Made by a program: the position numbers and the translations under genes
NCBI GenBank assembly: GCA_022627515.1
Contig: JAKEGK010000063.1
Coordinates: 1 to 45,157, forward strand
DNA: 45,157 bases
Direction of reading: 5' to 3'
DNA from: Gammaproteobacteria bacterium
GTDB lineage: Bacteria; Pseudomonadota; Gammaproteobacteria; SZUA-152
Notes under the pieces: model-generated
What the model saw: the letters and a program-made list of their open reading frames with translations, nothing else
What the model was told of the DNA's origin: nothing
Databases searched by the model: none
Shown: in pieces, positions 25,676 to 33,434 of the stretch
Layout: each line of letters opens with the position of its first letter
Position numbering within the stretch: the first letter of the stretch is position 1

Positions 25676-26146
25676 TTATGATTGCGGCCGCTGGTTAAAC
25701 CAGCTTTCCAGAATCAAGCGGGCGGCCGCACTGTCAATTTGCGCTTTGGCGATTCGGCGGCTTCCTGCTTTTTTCCTGAGTTGGCGCCCCGACTTGACGT
25801 CTTTGCGGCTGGCGGCAATCATGCTTTCCGCTTCCACAGAAGTCAATCGCTCATCCACCCAGTAAACCGGCAAATTGTATCGTGCCTGCAGCTGATCCCC
25901 AAACTGTTTTGCGGCACGGCTGACAGCATGTTCACTGCCATCGGCGTTGAGTGGTAATCCCACCACAAAGGCATCCGGGCGCCATTCTTTCACGAGGTGA
26001 TCAATGTCGTACCAATCTGTGCCTTTCTCGGAATTATTCAGGGTAATGAGAGGAGTGGCTGATTTTGTCAGCTCTTGCCCGACGGCAACACCTATGCGTT
26101 TTGTGCCGTAATCAAAAGCCAGCAAGGTCCGCAGGGATGATGTCAC
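25676..26146 (-). CDS. ruvX: RuvX / YqgF Holliday-junction resolvase-like, pre-16S rRNA nuclease
   Basis: The 156-residue RNase H-fold protein of the YqgF family processes the 5' end of pre-16S rRNA. Motifs: LLAFDYGTKRIGVAVGQ (first catalytic Asp), DAFVVGLPLNADGSE, VYWVDERLTSVEAE (Glu) and IDSAAARLILESW (last Asp). It overlaps yqgE by four bases (ATGA), the near-universal yqgE-ruvX pair. About 170 bases of repeat-rich spacer separate it from pyrR. Confidence 0.95.
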   Translation of the reverse strand: MTSSLRTLLAFDYGTKRIGVAVGQELTKSATPLITLNNSEKGTDWYDIDHLVKEWRPDAFVVGLPLNADGSEHAVSRAAKQFGDQLQARYNLPVYWVDERLTSVEAESMIAASRKDVKSGRQLRKKAGSRRIAKAQIDSAAARLILESWFNQRPQS

Positions 26147-26706
26147 GCGTGACCTGCGTCTCCGGTGAGCTGGTGAATATCAACGCCCAGAAGCCTGGCG
26201 GCCTCTTCCCAGCGGTGTTCGGCTTGCGTTTCAAATATGATACGCGCATCCGCAGGCCCGCTTAGCCAGGCATTGGCGGCGATTTCCTGTTCGAGTTGTC
26301 CGGCCCCCCAGCCGGCATAGCCGAGTGCGACGAGGCAGTTATCAGGTCCCTTGCCTGCGGCGATGGCTTCTATAATATCGTTGGAGGTGGATATACCCAG
26401 GGTATCCGTCACGCTCAGGGTCGATTCCCAATTACCCACGGGCTGATGCAATACAAAACCACGTTCGGTTTCCACCGGACCACCGCGATAAACCGCTTGT
26501 TCAAGGAAACGGGAAGGCGAATGTTTCATGCCAATCTGGCTGATCAGTTCGCCCAGCGTTAAATCCACCGGCTGGTTGATTACAATGCCCATCGCGCCGT
26601 TTTTATTGTGCTCGCAGATATAAGTAACCGAATGAAAAAAATTCGGGTCCATCAGGTTGGGCATTGCAATGAGAAACTGATTGGCGAGATAGGCGGCATC
26701 GGACAT
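26143..26706 (-). CDS. yqgE: YqgE / AlgH family protein (UPF0301)
   Basis: I start at the ATG at 26706 (MSDAAYLANQFLIAMPNLMD), giving 187 residues; the open frame extends to a TTG with no family match. Family hallmarks: NQFLIAMPNLMDPNFFHSV, GAMGIVINQP, YRGGPVETERGFVLH, and LGYAGWGAGQLEQEIAANAW. Function is unknown. The Pseudomonas member AlgH was linked to alginate regulation. It overlaps ruvX by four bases and follows tonB after 64 bases. Confidence 0.94.
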   Translation of the reverse strand: MSDAAYLANQFLIAMPNLMDPNFFHSVTYICEHNKNGAMGIVINQPVDLTLGELISQIGMKHSPSRFLEQAVYRGGPVETERGFVLHQPVGNWESTLSVTDTLGISTSNDIIEAIAAGKGPDNCLVALGYAGWGAGQLEQEIAANAWLSGPADARIIFETQAEHRWEEAARLLGVDIHQLTGDAGHA

Positions 26707-26770
26707 AGCTATCAGTATGCGCAAGGATTTATGCGCTGACAAGCGCAATTAAGCGGACGCAATTAAGAGG

Positions 26771-27682
26771 TTAGCGCGTTGTTTTCAAACGGCTGCCGGC
26801 CAGAAATTGCCAGGTGCGCACAATGACGATCTCATCATAATCCTTGCTGATTTCTTCCGGGAAACGCGCAAAGGGCGCCGCCATCTTGACGATGCGCACC
26901 GCGGCATCGTCCAGCACTTTGTGGCCGGAATACTTGGTGATCTTGACGTCCTTGATGGAGCCGTCGGCGGTAATAGTGACCGCCATTCGTACATCGCCGG
27001 TCAGACGCGCCCGGATTGCTTCATCGGGAAAATTCAAGGTGCCGATACGTTCCACTTTTTTGCGCCAGGCTTCTTCATAACTGGCAAAGCGGTATTCCTT
27101 GGTTTGCGCGGTCACGAATTTCTTTTTCGGCTGATTCGACGTGACTTTGTGGGCAACATCCACCTCGGCGCTTAACCGCGCGATTTCTTTGCTTTGTTTC
27201 AGTAACTGCTTGGAGGTGAGGTTTTTCTGCTCGGTGGGCAAATCCGGTGACGCCTCCTCCAGTGCGATCTTATGTTCGGAACTGCGGGTCGCCGTGAGGA
27301 TTTCCTTGCGCTGCGGATTGGGTGACGTGGCTATTTCCGTCTCAGGCACCACTTCCGTGACTTCACCCAGTTCGCTGGTAGGTACCGAACTTTCAGAAGG
27401 GGAACTGGATTTTTCCACTTCCTGGCTGTCGCCTCCGCCTTCCTGATTCGCCTGCGCCAGAAAGTCAGCGTCCTCGATTTTCTTGTCGGTCTGCATTTGC
27501 ACCAGGGTGATTTCAAGTCCAGGCAATTTTTCCGGGCGTTTGGTGTGGTCATATTTGGAAAAACTCACACCCAGTATAATTAAACTGTGCACAACGATGG
27601 CGAAAAAAATCGTCAAGCCCAACCGGTCACCGGAGGTGATGTTGGGTGATAACCGGGGAGGTGTAGCAGCGACAGCGGTCAT
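26771..27682 (-). CDS. tonB: TonB family energy-transducing protein
   Basis: The 303-residue protein has a single N-terminal membrane anchor near residues 22-42 (LGLTIFFAIVVHSLIILGVSF), a long charged, Ser/Glu-rich periplasmic spacer instead of the usual proline-rich one, and a C-terminal TonB domain: YEEAWRKKVERIGTLNFPDE, GDVRMAVTITADGSIKDVKI, SGHKVLDDAAVRIVKMAAPF. TonB couples the ExbBD proton motor to outer-membrane transporters. No exbB or exbD is nearby, as for the tonB copy at this locus (between gshB and yqgE) in Pseudomonas. That copy has been connected to twitching motility. Its start overlaps the Gx protein gene by four bases. Confidence 0.9.
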   Translation of the reverse strand: MTAVAATPPRLSPNITSGDRLGLTIFFAIVVHSLIILGVSFSKYDHTKRPEKLPGLEITLVQMQTDKKIEDADFLAQANQEGGGDSQEVEKSSSPSESSVPTSELGEVTEVVPETEIATSPNPQRKEILTATRSSEHKIALEEASPDLPTEQKNLTSKQLLKQSKEIARLSAEVDVAHKVTSNQPKKKFVTAQTKEYRFASYEEAWRKKVERIGTLNFPDEAIRARLTGDVRMAVTITADGSIKDVKITKYSGHKVLDDAAVRIVKMAAPFARFPEEISKDYDEIVIVRTWQFLAGSRLKTTR

Positions 27683-28227
27683 TGCAGGATCTTCGAAAGC
27701 GATTCAGTATTTGAATTCAAATTAGTCACAACCCGAGCGGCGATAACACCACTCACCATGCCAAAAATCAGCGCCATTGTCATCAGTACCGGCAATAAAT
27801 GAAACAGCGCCTTATGCGGAATAAATAACCAGTACGCCGCCAAAAATTGTCCCAGCATGTGCATTAATGCACTCACCACGCCAAATCCTACCGGTCCCGC
27901 CGCAAGCGCTGGCAGTTTACGGGACAGGGTTTGCACCAATGCCAGCCCAAATAAACTACAGCAAGCGCCTGAAAAACTTAAAAAAAAAGTCGGTGTCAGG
28001 AAAGTACCAATCAACAGGCTGCCCACCAGCACACGTAACATGCTGATCCATACCGCAACGCGCCAACCCCAGCTTAGCAAGGCCACCAGTGTAACCACAT
28101 TCGCCAAACCCGGTTTCACGCCGGGAAGCGGCGTGGGCAGTGCGCTTTCGATGATATGTATCGTGATTGCCAGCGCGGCCAGCCATGCGATGATATGGTC
28201 TTTTTTCGAACTTTCTATCAGCGACAT
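27679..28227 (-). CDS. Gx transporter family / heptaprenyl-diphosphate-synthase component-I-like membrane protein
   Basis: The 182-residue protein is almost entirely hydrophobic, with about five to six membrane segments, and has the family pattern IESALPTPLPGVKPGLANVV near the N-terminus, then LRVLVGSLLIGTFLTPTFFL and GVVSALMHMLGQFLAAYWLF. Databases call this family both Gx transporter and heptaprenyl-diphosphate synthase component I; it resembles ECF S-components, and a synthase role is doubtful. It lies between a NusG-II protein with apbE upstream and tonB downstream (4-base overlap). The trio Gx/NusG-II/ApbE recurs with extracytosolic flavin electron-transfer systems, as far as I recall, so a flavin- or quinone-linked role is the best inference. 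Confidence 0.82.
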   Translation of the reverse strand: MSLIESSKKDHIIAWLAALAITIHIIESALPTPLPGVKPGLANVVTLVALLSWGWRVAVWISMLRVLVGSLLIGTFLTPTFFLSFSGACCSLFGLALVQTLSRKLPALAAGPVGFGVVSALMHMLGQFLAAYWLFIPHKALFHLLPVLMTMALIFGMVSGVIAARVVTNLNSNTESLSKILQ

Positions 28228-28296
28228 TACCGCATTTATTCCCTCAATGCCCTCATCCTTGCTGACATTATATTATTGGTCAGTAATTCCGGAAAT

Positions 28297-28695
28297 TTAG
28301 AAATTCATGGTATCAAATCGTGGATCAGGTCCCAGAATTCGTACACTGACCGTATTTGGCACACAGGCAACGATTTCACCACTATGCTGAATCCAGCCTG
28401 TATGGATACACTGCTTAGTATCACAAGGGGATGAAACAAAACGGATTTTGCCGTCATGGACTTCCAGCTGGCTGATTCCTAACGCCCCTTTTACCTCGTA
28501 AAATCCGTCTTCGTACAAATCAATCGTGCGCCAATGCTTGCCGGCTATGGCAATTACGGCCTGATTGCCGTAAATCGATTGTCCCCAGTAGACCACATAC
28601 AATGTGGCAACCAGGATCAGCGCCAGAACCAGGAGAAGCCGGTCACCTGCGGTGAGTTTTTGTCCAAGCATCGGAGATAAAGTATTCGCGGGCAC
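28297..28695 (-). CDS. NusG domain II-containing membrane-anchored protein
   Basis: The protein (~132 residues) has one N-terminal membrane helix (RLLLVLALILVATLYVVYWG) and an extracytoplasmic NusG-II-type beta domain with the family's cysteine pattern SSPCDTKQCIHTGWI and GEIVACVPNTVSVRI. It is not a transcription factor: the KOW-like fold alone is shared. The frame opens with GTG at 28695, two bases after apbE ends; ATG 28671 is an alternative without a clear ribosome-binding site. It follows apbE and precedes the Gx membrane protein, a recurrent association suggesting a small redox accessory complex. Confidence 0.82.
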   Translation of the reverse strand: MPANTLSPMLGQKLTAGDRLLLVLALILVATLYVVYWGQSIYGNQAVIAIAGKHWRTIDLYEDGFYEVKGALGISQLEVHDGKIRFVSSPCDTKQCIHTGWIQHSGEIVACVPNTVSVRILGPDPRFDTMNF

Positions 28696-28696
28696 G

Positions 28697-29776
28697 CTAG
28701 TTTAGCGGCTCACTGTAAATAACCTGAGGTATGGGTTTGATGTCGAAATATATGCGCTCTTTTAAATTGGGCGTCATATAAATTGTGCCGTCAGCGGCCA
28801 CTACCATCACGCCGCCCACACCCATCGCCTTCGCCACCTCATACCATTTATCAACACCTGCAATAAAGATGGCGGTTGAAGCAGCGTCAGCACGGCCGGC
28901 TTCTGAGTCAAACACGGTAACAGACGTGACCCCTTGTGCGGGATATCCGCTGTGCGGGTCAAGAATATGGTGATAACGCTTTCCCTGATACTCGTAATAA
29001 CGCTCATAGTCGCCGGAGGTAACAATACTTTCATCCGCGAAGGTGTCCACCGACCCCAACACGCCTTCACCCCGTGGATTGCGGATACCAACACGCCAGG
29101 CGCGTTCTCCATGTTTGCCGATCGTACGCAAATTACCTCCGGCGTTGACGATCGCATTGGCAATCCCCATTTCTTTTAAATGTTCTATCGCTAAATCCAC
29201 AGCATAGCCTTTGGCGAATGCACCAAAATCCAGGCGCACGGCGGGATTCGTGGATTTCAATTGTACCCCATCCAACACCAGATCCCGCATGACCGGCTTT
29301 TGATCCACCAGTCTTTGGATCGCTTCTTTGTCCGGCGGCGGTCCTTTGGGCAACTCATCGGCGGCAAATCCCCACAGCTTGATCAATTGACCGATGGCAG
29401 GATTGAAACGGTCGCCACTGAGTTCCGCTAATCTGGCGCCGTCCCTTATCAACGGAAGAATTGATGGGCTGAGGGTAAACGTCTCTCCAGTAGATAATAG
29501 TTCATTGATGCGCGACAATCCGCCGGGTTTCCACGCATGCCAGGTTTGATGCATATAATTGATATCGTCCGTAATGGCAGCTACCGCCTGCCGACCGGTT
29601 TTCTCGTCAACGCCCCAGATTTTAACTTCTATGAGTGTGCCGAATCCCAGGAATTGCTCGTAATAGACACCCGGCGCGCGGCTACAGGAAATCAATAACA
29701 AGCATAAAAAGGAAAACAAGCCGCGCCGGAAAAACTTTGTGACAGGCAGTTTTGCTGATGCGGCTTTGTTTAACAT
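28697..29776 (-). CDS. apbE: ApbE, FAD:protein FMN transferase (lipoprotein)
   Basis: ApbE covalently attaches FMN from FAD to Thr/Ser of periplasmic or membrane redox proteins such as RnfG and NqrC. I start at ATG 29776 because it leads into a lipoprotein signal (FFRRGLFSFLCLLLISC); the frame runs on upstream into gshB without a family match. The 359-residue protein has GFGTLIEVKIWG, LDFGAFAKGYAVD, VNAGGNLRTIG, YHHILDPHSGYPAQG with the catalytic His/Asp, and GRADAASTAIFIAG (metal-binding Asp). No obvious flavinylation target gene lies in the window. It begins 37 bases after the gshB stop. Confidence 0.93.
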   Translation of the reverse strand: MLNKAASAKLPVTKFFRRGLFSFLCLLLISCSRAPGVYYEQFLGFGTLIEVKIWGVDEKTGRQAVAAITDDINYMHQTWHAWKPGGLSRINELLSTGETFTLSPSILPLIRDGARLAELSGDRFNPAIGQLIKLWGFAADELPKGPPPDKEAIQRLVDQKPVMRDLVLDGVQLKSTNPAVRLDFGAFAKGYAVDLAIEHLKEMGIANAIVNAGGNLRTIGKHGERAWRVGIRNPRGEGVLGSVDTFADESIVTSGDYERYYEYQGKRYHHILDPHSGYPAQGVTSVTVFDSEAGRADAASTAIFIAGVDKWYEVAKAMGVGGVMVVAADGTIYMTPNLKERIYFDIKPIPQVIYSEPLN

Positions 29777-29813
29777 CCGGTTAACATCCGTAATATCCAG
29801 AACCCTTGCTGAT

Positions 29814-30764
29814 TCAACGCGCCTTGATTTTCGCTGCGATGGCATCCATAAGTTGGCCAGCGATATCCAGGCCGTAAATCCCGTCCAGTTCGCGAATACA
29901 GGTTGGGCTGGTGATATTGATTTCCGTAAGATAGTCGCCGATAACATCAAGCCCGACAAACATCAGGCCTTTCGCTCTCAAGGTTGGCGCCACTTGTTCG
30001 CAAATCCAGAAATCCCGTTCCGACAATGCAACACCGATACCGGTGCCGCCGGCGGCCAGGTTACCGCGAGTTTCGCCTTTTGCCGGGACACGCGCCAGGG
30101 CATAGGGCACGGGCTTGCCATCGACCAGCAATATGCGTTTGTCTCCGTATTGGATTTCCGGAATAAAACGCTGCGCCATGACGAAGCGAGTTTGATGTTC
30201 TGTGAGGGTTTCAATGATGACATTAGTATTCACATCATCTTCCGTTACACGAAAGATGGATGCCCCACCCATGCCATGTAATGGCTTTAAGATGATGTCT
30301 TTGTACCGTTGTAAAAATTCCAGAATCTGCTGTGGATTTCGTGTCACCAGTGTGGGCGCGGTGCATTGCGGAAACCAGGCAGTGGACAATTTTTCATTGG
30401 CATCACGCAGCGTCTGCGGTTTATTCACTACTAAAACCCCCTCGCGTTCAGCGAGTTCAAGGATATAAGTAGCGTAGATGTACTCCATATTAAACGGAGG
30501 ATCTTTGCGCATAAGGATGACATCAAGATCACCAAGCGGCATCGGAATCGAGTCACCCAATTCAAACCAGCCCGCCGGATCATCCTTTACTGATAGTTGC
30601 CGCACATTCGCCATTGCCGTGCCATCAAGAACCCACAGATCATTCAGTTCCATGTAGGAAACCGGCCAACCCCTGGCTTGCGCGGCAAGCAACATCGCGA
30701 AGGTACTGTCTTTCTTTATCTTGATCGTCGCGATGGGATCCATCACGACACCCAGTTTCAACAT
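29814..30764 (-). CDS. gshB: Glutathione synthetase
   Basis: GshB ligates gamma-glutamylcysteine and glycine. The 316-residue ATP-grasp protein shows the N-terminal LGVVMDPIATIKIKKDSTFAM, VLMRKDPPFNMEYIYATYIL, IILKPLHGMGGASIFRV (ATP-binding Lys and Gly loop), GETRGNLAAGGTG and the metal-binding YLTEINITSPTC. It begins the long minus-strand run that continues through apbE, tonB, yqgE, ruvX and the pyr genes. In Pseudomonas it lies between pilG and tonB, the same neighbours as here apart from the ApbE/NusG-II/Gx insertion and the 1-kb spacer. Confidence 0.97.
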   Translation of the reverse strand: MLKLGVVMDPIATIKIKKDSTFAMLLAAQARGWPVSYMELNDLWVLDGTAMANVRQLSVKDDPAGWFELGDSIPMPLGDLDVILMRKDPPFNMEYIYATYILELAEREGVLVVNKPQTLRDANEKLSTAWFPQCTAPTLVTRNPQQILEFLQRYKDIILKPLHGMGGASIFRVTEDDVNTNVIIETLTEHQTRFVMAQRFIPEIQYGDKRILLVDGKPVPYALARVPAKGETRGNLAAGGTGIGVALSERDFWICEQVAPTLRAKGLMFVGLDVIGDYLTEINITSPTCIRELDGIYGLDIAGQLMDAIAAKIKAR

Positions 30765-31804
30765 AGGATGAACATACCTGGTGTTTGAGGTTAGGTGCTG
30801 GTAATTATGTGAACAACATGCGTTTTATACGCTGTTAACCCTGGTTCTTTTTCAAAGCGATCAGTGACTGCACAATCGTTATAAGTGAAACAGGCAATAT
30901 TGGTCACTGTTGCATTCAAAGTCAAATTTGTAAAAATCAAAGAGTCGTGTTTACAATAGCCAGTCATAGGGATTATTTTAATTTTTTTATCCAGGGAGAA
31001 ATTCAATAGAACGCTGTGGTTGTGGATAAAACCCGCTGTCTGAATGGCTCTTATCCGAAGTACACCTTGCTCTGCTTAACTTCACTGCTTTTTTTACTCC
31101 AGGTTTCAGTGCAAAAGTCGTACATTGAACACTTTCATATACTGCACCAGCATAACCACAACCAATCATTTAGCACTTTGTCGGCAATACAGAAACAGGG
31201 ATATATTATTCGGAATTTGAAATATATATCTGATGCACCTTTCGTTAAGCGCCAAAGAACACAACTCTTTGCCAGTGGTAGATGAGAGTTGAGACAGCGC
31301 CAATTAAATAGGTTATGGTATATACAAACATTTGCCAAAAGAGGTCATACTCTCGTTAAACCTGTTACAGCAATGCAGATACCTGTTGCGCCGCATGGTA
31401 AATGTTGCTAGAAACTAGCAGATAATTGGATGCAACATAACTAATTTACATATTTACATAAGTTGGCATTAAATATTGTGTTTCTTGAGAGGGTCTGGAC
31501 TAAAGTTATAAAGTACAACCGCCGATAAATGGAATGATCAAAGCTTTGATTTTCCTGATGCATTGACGGTAGAGACCAGTTGCGGCCAATCGCCCGCGCC
31601 AACGGCATTCGGCATCGCCGCATCATAATGTACTTTAACACCATCAGAAATCATACCGCGTGCTCATCTGAGCGCTAGTAGCTAAGTGTTATTAGCTGAG
31701 AATAGGGAAAATACAAAGCAATTTACAATGGAATTCTGTACCCTGGGTTTCCAATTTAGGTATTGAAAAAACGTGGGCTTATTAATCAAGTGAGAGGTGG
31801 CGCA
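30765..31804. other. AT-rich 1-kb intergenic region between gshB and pilG
   Basis: These ~1040 bases separate divergent gshB and pilG and should carry both promoters. No frame is convincing. A plus-strand frame of 89 codons from a GTG at 31016 has Leu-rich and His/Gln/Asn-rich stretches but no good ribosome-binding site and no family resemblance. A small hairpin TGCTAG/CTAGCA (31406-31420) is visible. At 31538-31654 a short GC-richer minus-strand frame stands out and may be a gene remnant. I cannot place promoters with confidence. Confidence 0.5.
31538..31654 (-). pseudogene. Possible gene remnant, 38-codon frame
   Basis: On the minus strand an ATG at 31654 opens 38 codons ending in TGA at 31538. 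It contains DGVKVHYDAAMPNAVGAGDW and PQLVSTVNASGKSKL, with GC-rich third positions and a protein-like mix of residues, unlike the AT-rich surroundings. It has no ribosome-binding site and looks like the C-terminal end of a longer gene now lost. I do not recognise the family. It could also be chance. Confidence 0.25.
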
Positions 31805-32209
31805 GTGGCAGAAGAGGCGACTGAAATATCATTAGCAGGCATAAAAGTCATGGTTATTGACGACAGTAAAACCATACGCCGCACCGCGGAGACACTGCTT
31901 AAAAAAGCCGGCTGTGACGTTGTAACAGCCACTGACGGCTTTGAGGCATTAGCCAAGATTACTGACCAGAATCCCGATGTGATTTTTATCGACATTATGA
32001 TGCCACGGTTGGATGGTTATCAAACCTGTGCCTTGATTAAAAACAATCACATTTACAAGAACACACCCGTTATCTTGCTGACAAGTAAGGACGGGCTGTT
32101 TGACCGGGCCCGCGGCAGAATTGTAGGTTCTGATCAATACCTAACCAAACCCTTTACTAAGGATGAATTACTTGGCGCTATCACGACTCATGTGAACATC
32201 GCGCACTAG
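31805..32209 (+). CDS. pilG: PilG, CheY-like twitching response regulator
   Basis: PilG is a single-domain receiver that, phosphorylated by ChpA, promotes pilus extension and cyclic-AMP signalling. I start at the GTG at 31805 (MAEEATEISLAGIKVMVIDD), which has GAGAGG seven bases upstream and gives 134 residues, the normal PilG length; the frame extends to a TTG at 31763. The acidic pair is IDD (19-20), the phosphoacceptor Asp63 in FIDIMMPRLDG, Thr/Ser at LLTSKDG and Lys in YLTKPF. The core IKVMVIDDSKTIRRTAETLL is nearly identical to Pseudomonas PilG. A terminator-like hairpin follows. Confidence 0.96.
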   Translation: MAEEATEISLAGIKVMVIDDSKTIRRTAETLLKKAGCDVVTATDGFEALAKITDQNPDVIFIDIMMPRLDGYQTCALIKNNHIYKNTPVILLTSKDGLFDRARGRIVGSDQYLTKPFTKDELLGAITTHVNIAH

Positions 32210-32221
32210 CTAAACAGACAA

Positions 32222-32255
32222 CGTGTGCAAGCCTCCGGATACACACGGTTTTTTT
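32222..32255 (+). terminator. Candidate intrinsic terminator after pilG
   Basis: CGTGTG (32222-32227) pairs with CACACG (32242-32247) around a 14-base loop, and seven consecutive T follow at 32249-32255. It lies just past the pilG stop and about 65 bases before pilH. The stem is short, so partial read-through is likely, giving more pilG than downstream mRNA. Confidence 0.5.
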
Positions 32256-32320
32256 AACCATTAAAGAGAGAATGAATTTTTCTCAAGCAGCAAATTGTTT
32301 AATTAAGGGAGAGCCTGGTA

Positions 32321-32686
32321 ATGGCAAACATATTAATCGTTGACGATTCCCCCACTGAAATCCATGTATTGAAAACCATGTTGGAGAAAAACGGCTTTGC
32401 CGTCTCCTCAGCCAGCAGTGGCGAAGAAGGCATACAAAAGGCAAAATCTGAAAAACCGGACCTGATTTTAATGGACGTGGTTATGCCCGGCATGAATGGA
32501 TTCCAGGCCTCGCGTGAAATCACCACGAATCCCGACACCAGTAACATACCTGTTATTATTGTCAGCACCAAAAATCAGGAAACAGATAAACTGTGGGGAT
32601 TACGCCAAGGCGCAAAGGACTACATCACCAAACCCGCAAAAGAGAAAGATTTGATTGGCAAAATAAACAGCTTGTTGGGAAATTAA
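32321..32686 (+). CDS. pilH: PilH, CheY-like twitching response regulator
   Basis: The 121-residue receiver is PilH, the second CheY-like output or phosphate sink of the Pil-Chp system, linked to pilus retraction. It has the acidic pair VDDS (8-9), the phosphoacceptor Asp52 in LILMDVVMPGMNGFQASREI, the Ser/Thr at IIVSTKNQETDK and Lys in YITKPA. The text ILIVDDSPTE and KNQETDKLWGLRQGAKDYI match the PilH type rather than PilG. AAGGGAGAG lies ahead of the ATG. It is followed 28 bases later by pilI. Confidence 0.96.
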   Translation: MANILIVDDSPTEIHVLKTMLEKNGFAVSSASSGEEGIQKAKSEKPDLILMDVVMPGMNGFQASREITTNPDTSNIPVIIVSTKNQETDKLWGLRQGAKDYITKPAKEKDLIGKINSLLGN

Positions 32687-32714
32687 CACACAGGCATTAT
32701 AGGTTAATGGAATA

Positions 32715-33260
32715 ATGACCAAAAGCGCGCTAAAACATCCTATTCAGTTACTCTATGAAATAGAACAACAATGTAAGAAGACGGCAAAAGGTTTGCCGCA
32801 GCGCGTAGACGTAAAAGAATCCTGGACCGGAATCGGCTTCCGCATAGGCGGCCTCAATCTGGTTGCTCCCTTGAAGCAAGTAAATGAAATTTTGCATTAC
32901 CCAAGGTTAACCGCCGTGCCCGGCACTCAGCGTTGGGTAAAAGGCGTCGCTAATATGCGCGGAACCCTGCTTCCTATCGTGGATTTGCAGGGATTTCTCC
33001 ATAACAAACCTCTATCACAAACCCTAAAATCCCGTGTGTTGGTGGTAAAACGCGATGAATTGTCGGTTGGACTTGTAGTGAGTGAAGTTTTGGGCTTAAA
33101 ACATTTTCAGGACCATGAGAAGGTAACGTCGGTTAACCGGTTCGATGAAGCGCTGCGCAGCTACGTGCATGGCGCGTTTAAACAAAATGGGGAAGAAATT
33201 CTTGTATTCAGTATGTATGCGCTCGCGGATAATCCCCTCTTCTTCCAGGTGGCCGTGTAG
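32715..33260 (+). CDS. pilI: PilI, CheW-like adaptor
   Basis: The 181-residue CheW-domain protein links the receptor PilJ to the kinase ChpA. After an N-terminal helix (IQLLYEIEQQCKKTAKGLPQ), the CheW domain runs from about residue 38: GIGFRIGGLNLVAPLKQVNE, VKGVANMRGTLLPIVDLQGF and SVGLVVSEVLGLKHF. The Arg in VANMRG is the conserved kinase-contact position. The gene lies in the pilG-pilH-pilI-pilJ order of Pseudomonas. A 174-base spacer rich in hairpins separates it from pilJ. Confidence 0.95.
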   Translation: MTKSALKHPIQLLYEIEQQCKKTAKGLPQRVDVKESWTGIGFRIGGLNLVAPLKQVNEILHYPRLTAVPGTQRWVKGVANMRGTLLPIVDLQGFLHNKPLSQTLKSRVLVVKRDELSVGLVVSEVLGLKHFQDHEKVTSVNRFDEALRSYVHGAFKQNGEEILVFSMYALADNPLFFQVAV

Positions 33261-33300
33261 CCCGCTCGAAACCAGGGACCCGCCTGGAAACGGTTTTGCG

Positions 33301-33388
33301 AAGTTAGTTCAAAGCAATTTGGACTAACTTTGTTTGTTGGTTTAATACCAACGAAATTAGTCAGCAATAAATACTATTATTATGCTGA
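33301..33388 (+). promoter_or_regulatory. Three consecutive hairpins in the pilI-pilJ spacer
   Basis: The stems are: AAGTTAGTTC (33301-33310) with GGACTAACTT (33321-33330), ten pairs including one G-U; GTTGGT (33336-33341) with ACCAAC (33347-33352), perfect with a 5-base loop; and TCAGCA (33361-33366) with TGCTGA (33383-33388). The first is followed by TGTTTGTTGG. Together they may attenuate or process the message and allow pilJ a different level from pilGHI. Confidence 0.4.
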
Positions 33389-33434
33389 TTGTTAGTTCGT
33401 TTAATGTTTAATTGATTGGGCAGGAGCCAAGTTT

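Noticed and set aside
25516-25698. 60-codon plus-strand frame with a 25-residue hydrophobic stretch across the repeat array
   Set aside because: The pattern follows from the 15-bp and 18-bp repeats being multiples of three. It starts with TTG without a ribosome-binding site, and another frame is also open through the array.
27679-28227. Functional heptaprenyl diphosphate synthase subunit
   Set aside because: The protein is an integral membrane protein and there is no prenyl synthase partner gene nearby; the name is a database legacy.
28297-28695. Transcription antiterminator NusG
   Set aside because: Only the domain-II fold is shared; the protein is membrane-anchored, lacks the NGN domain and has extracytoplasmic cysteines.
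31016-31285. 89-codon plus-strand frame in the gshB-pilG gap
   Set aside because: GTG start without a well-placed ribosome-binding site, low-complexity composition and no family resemblance.
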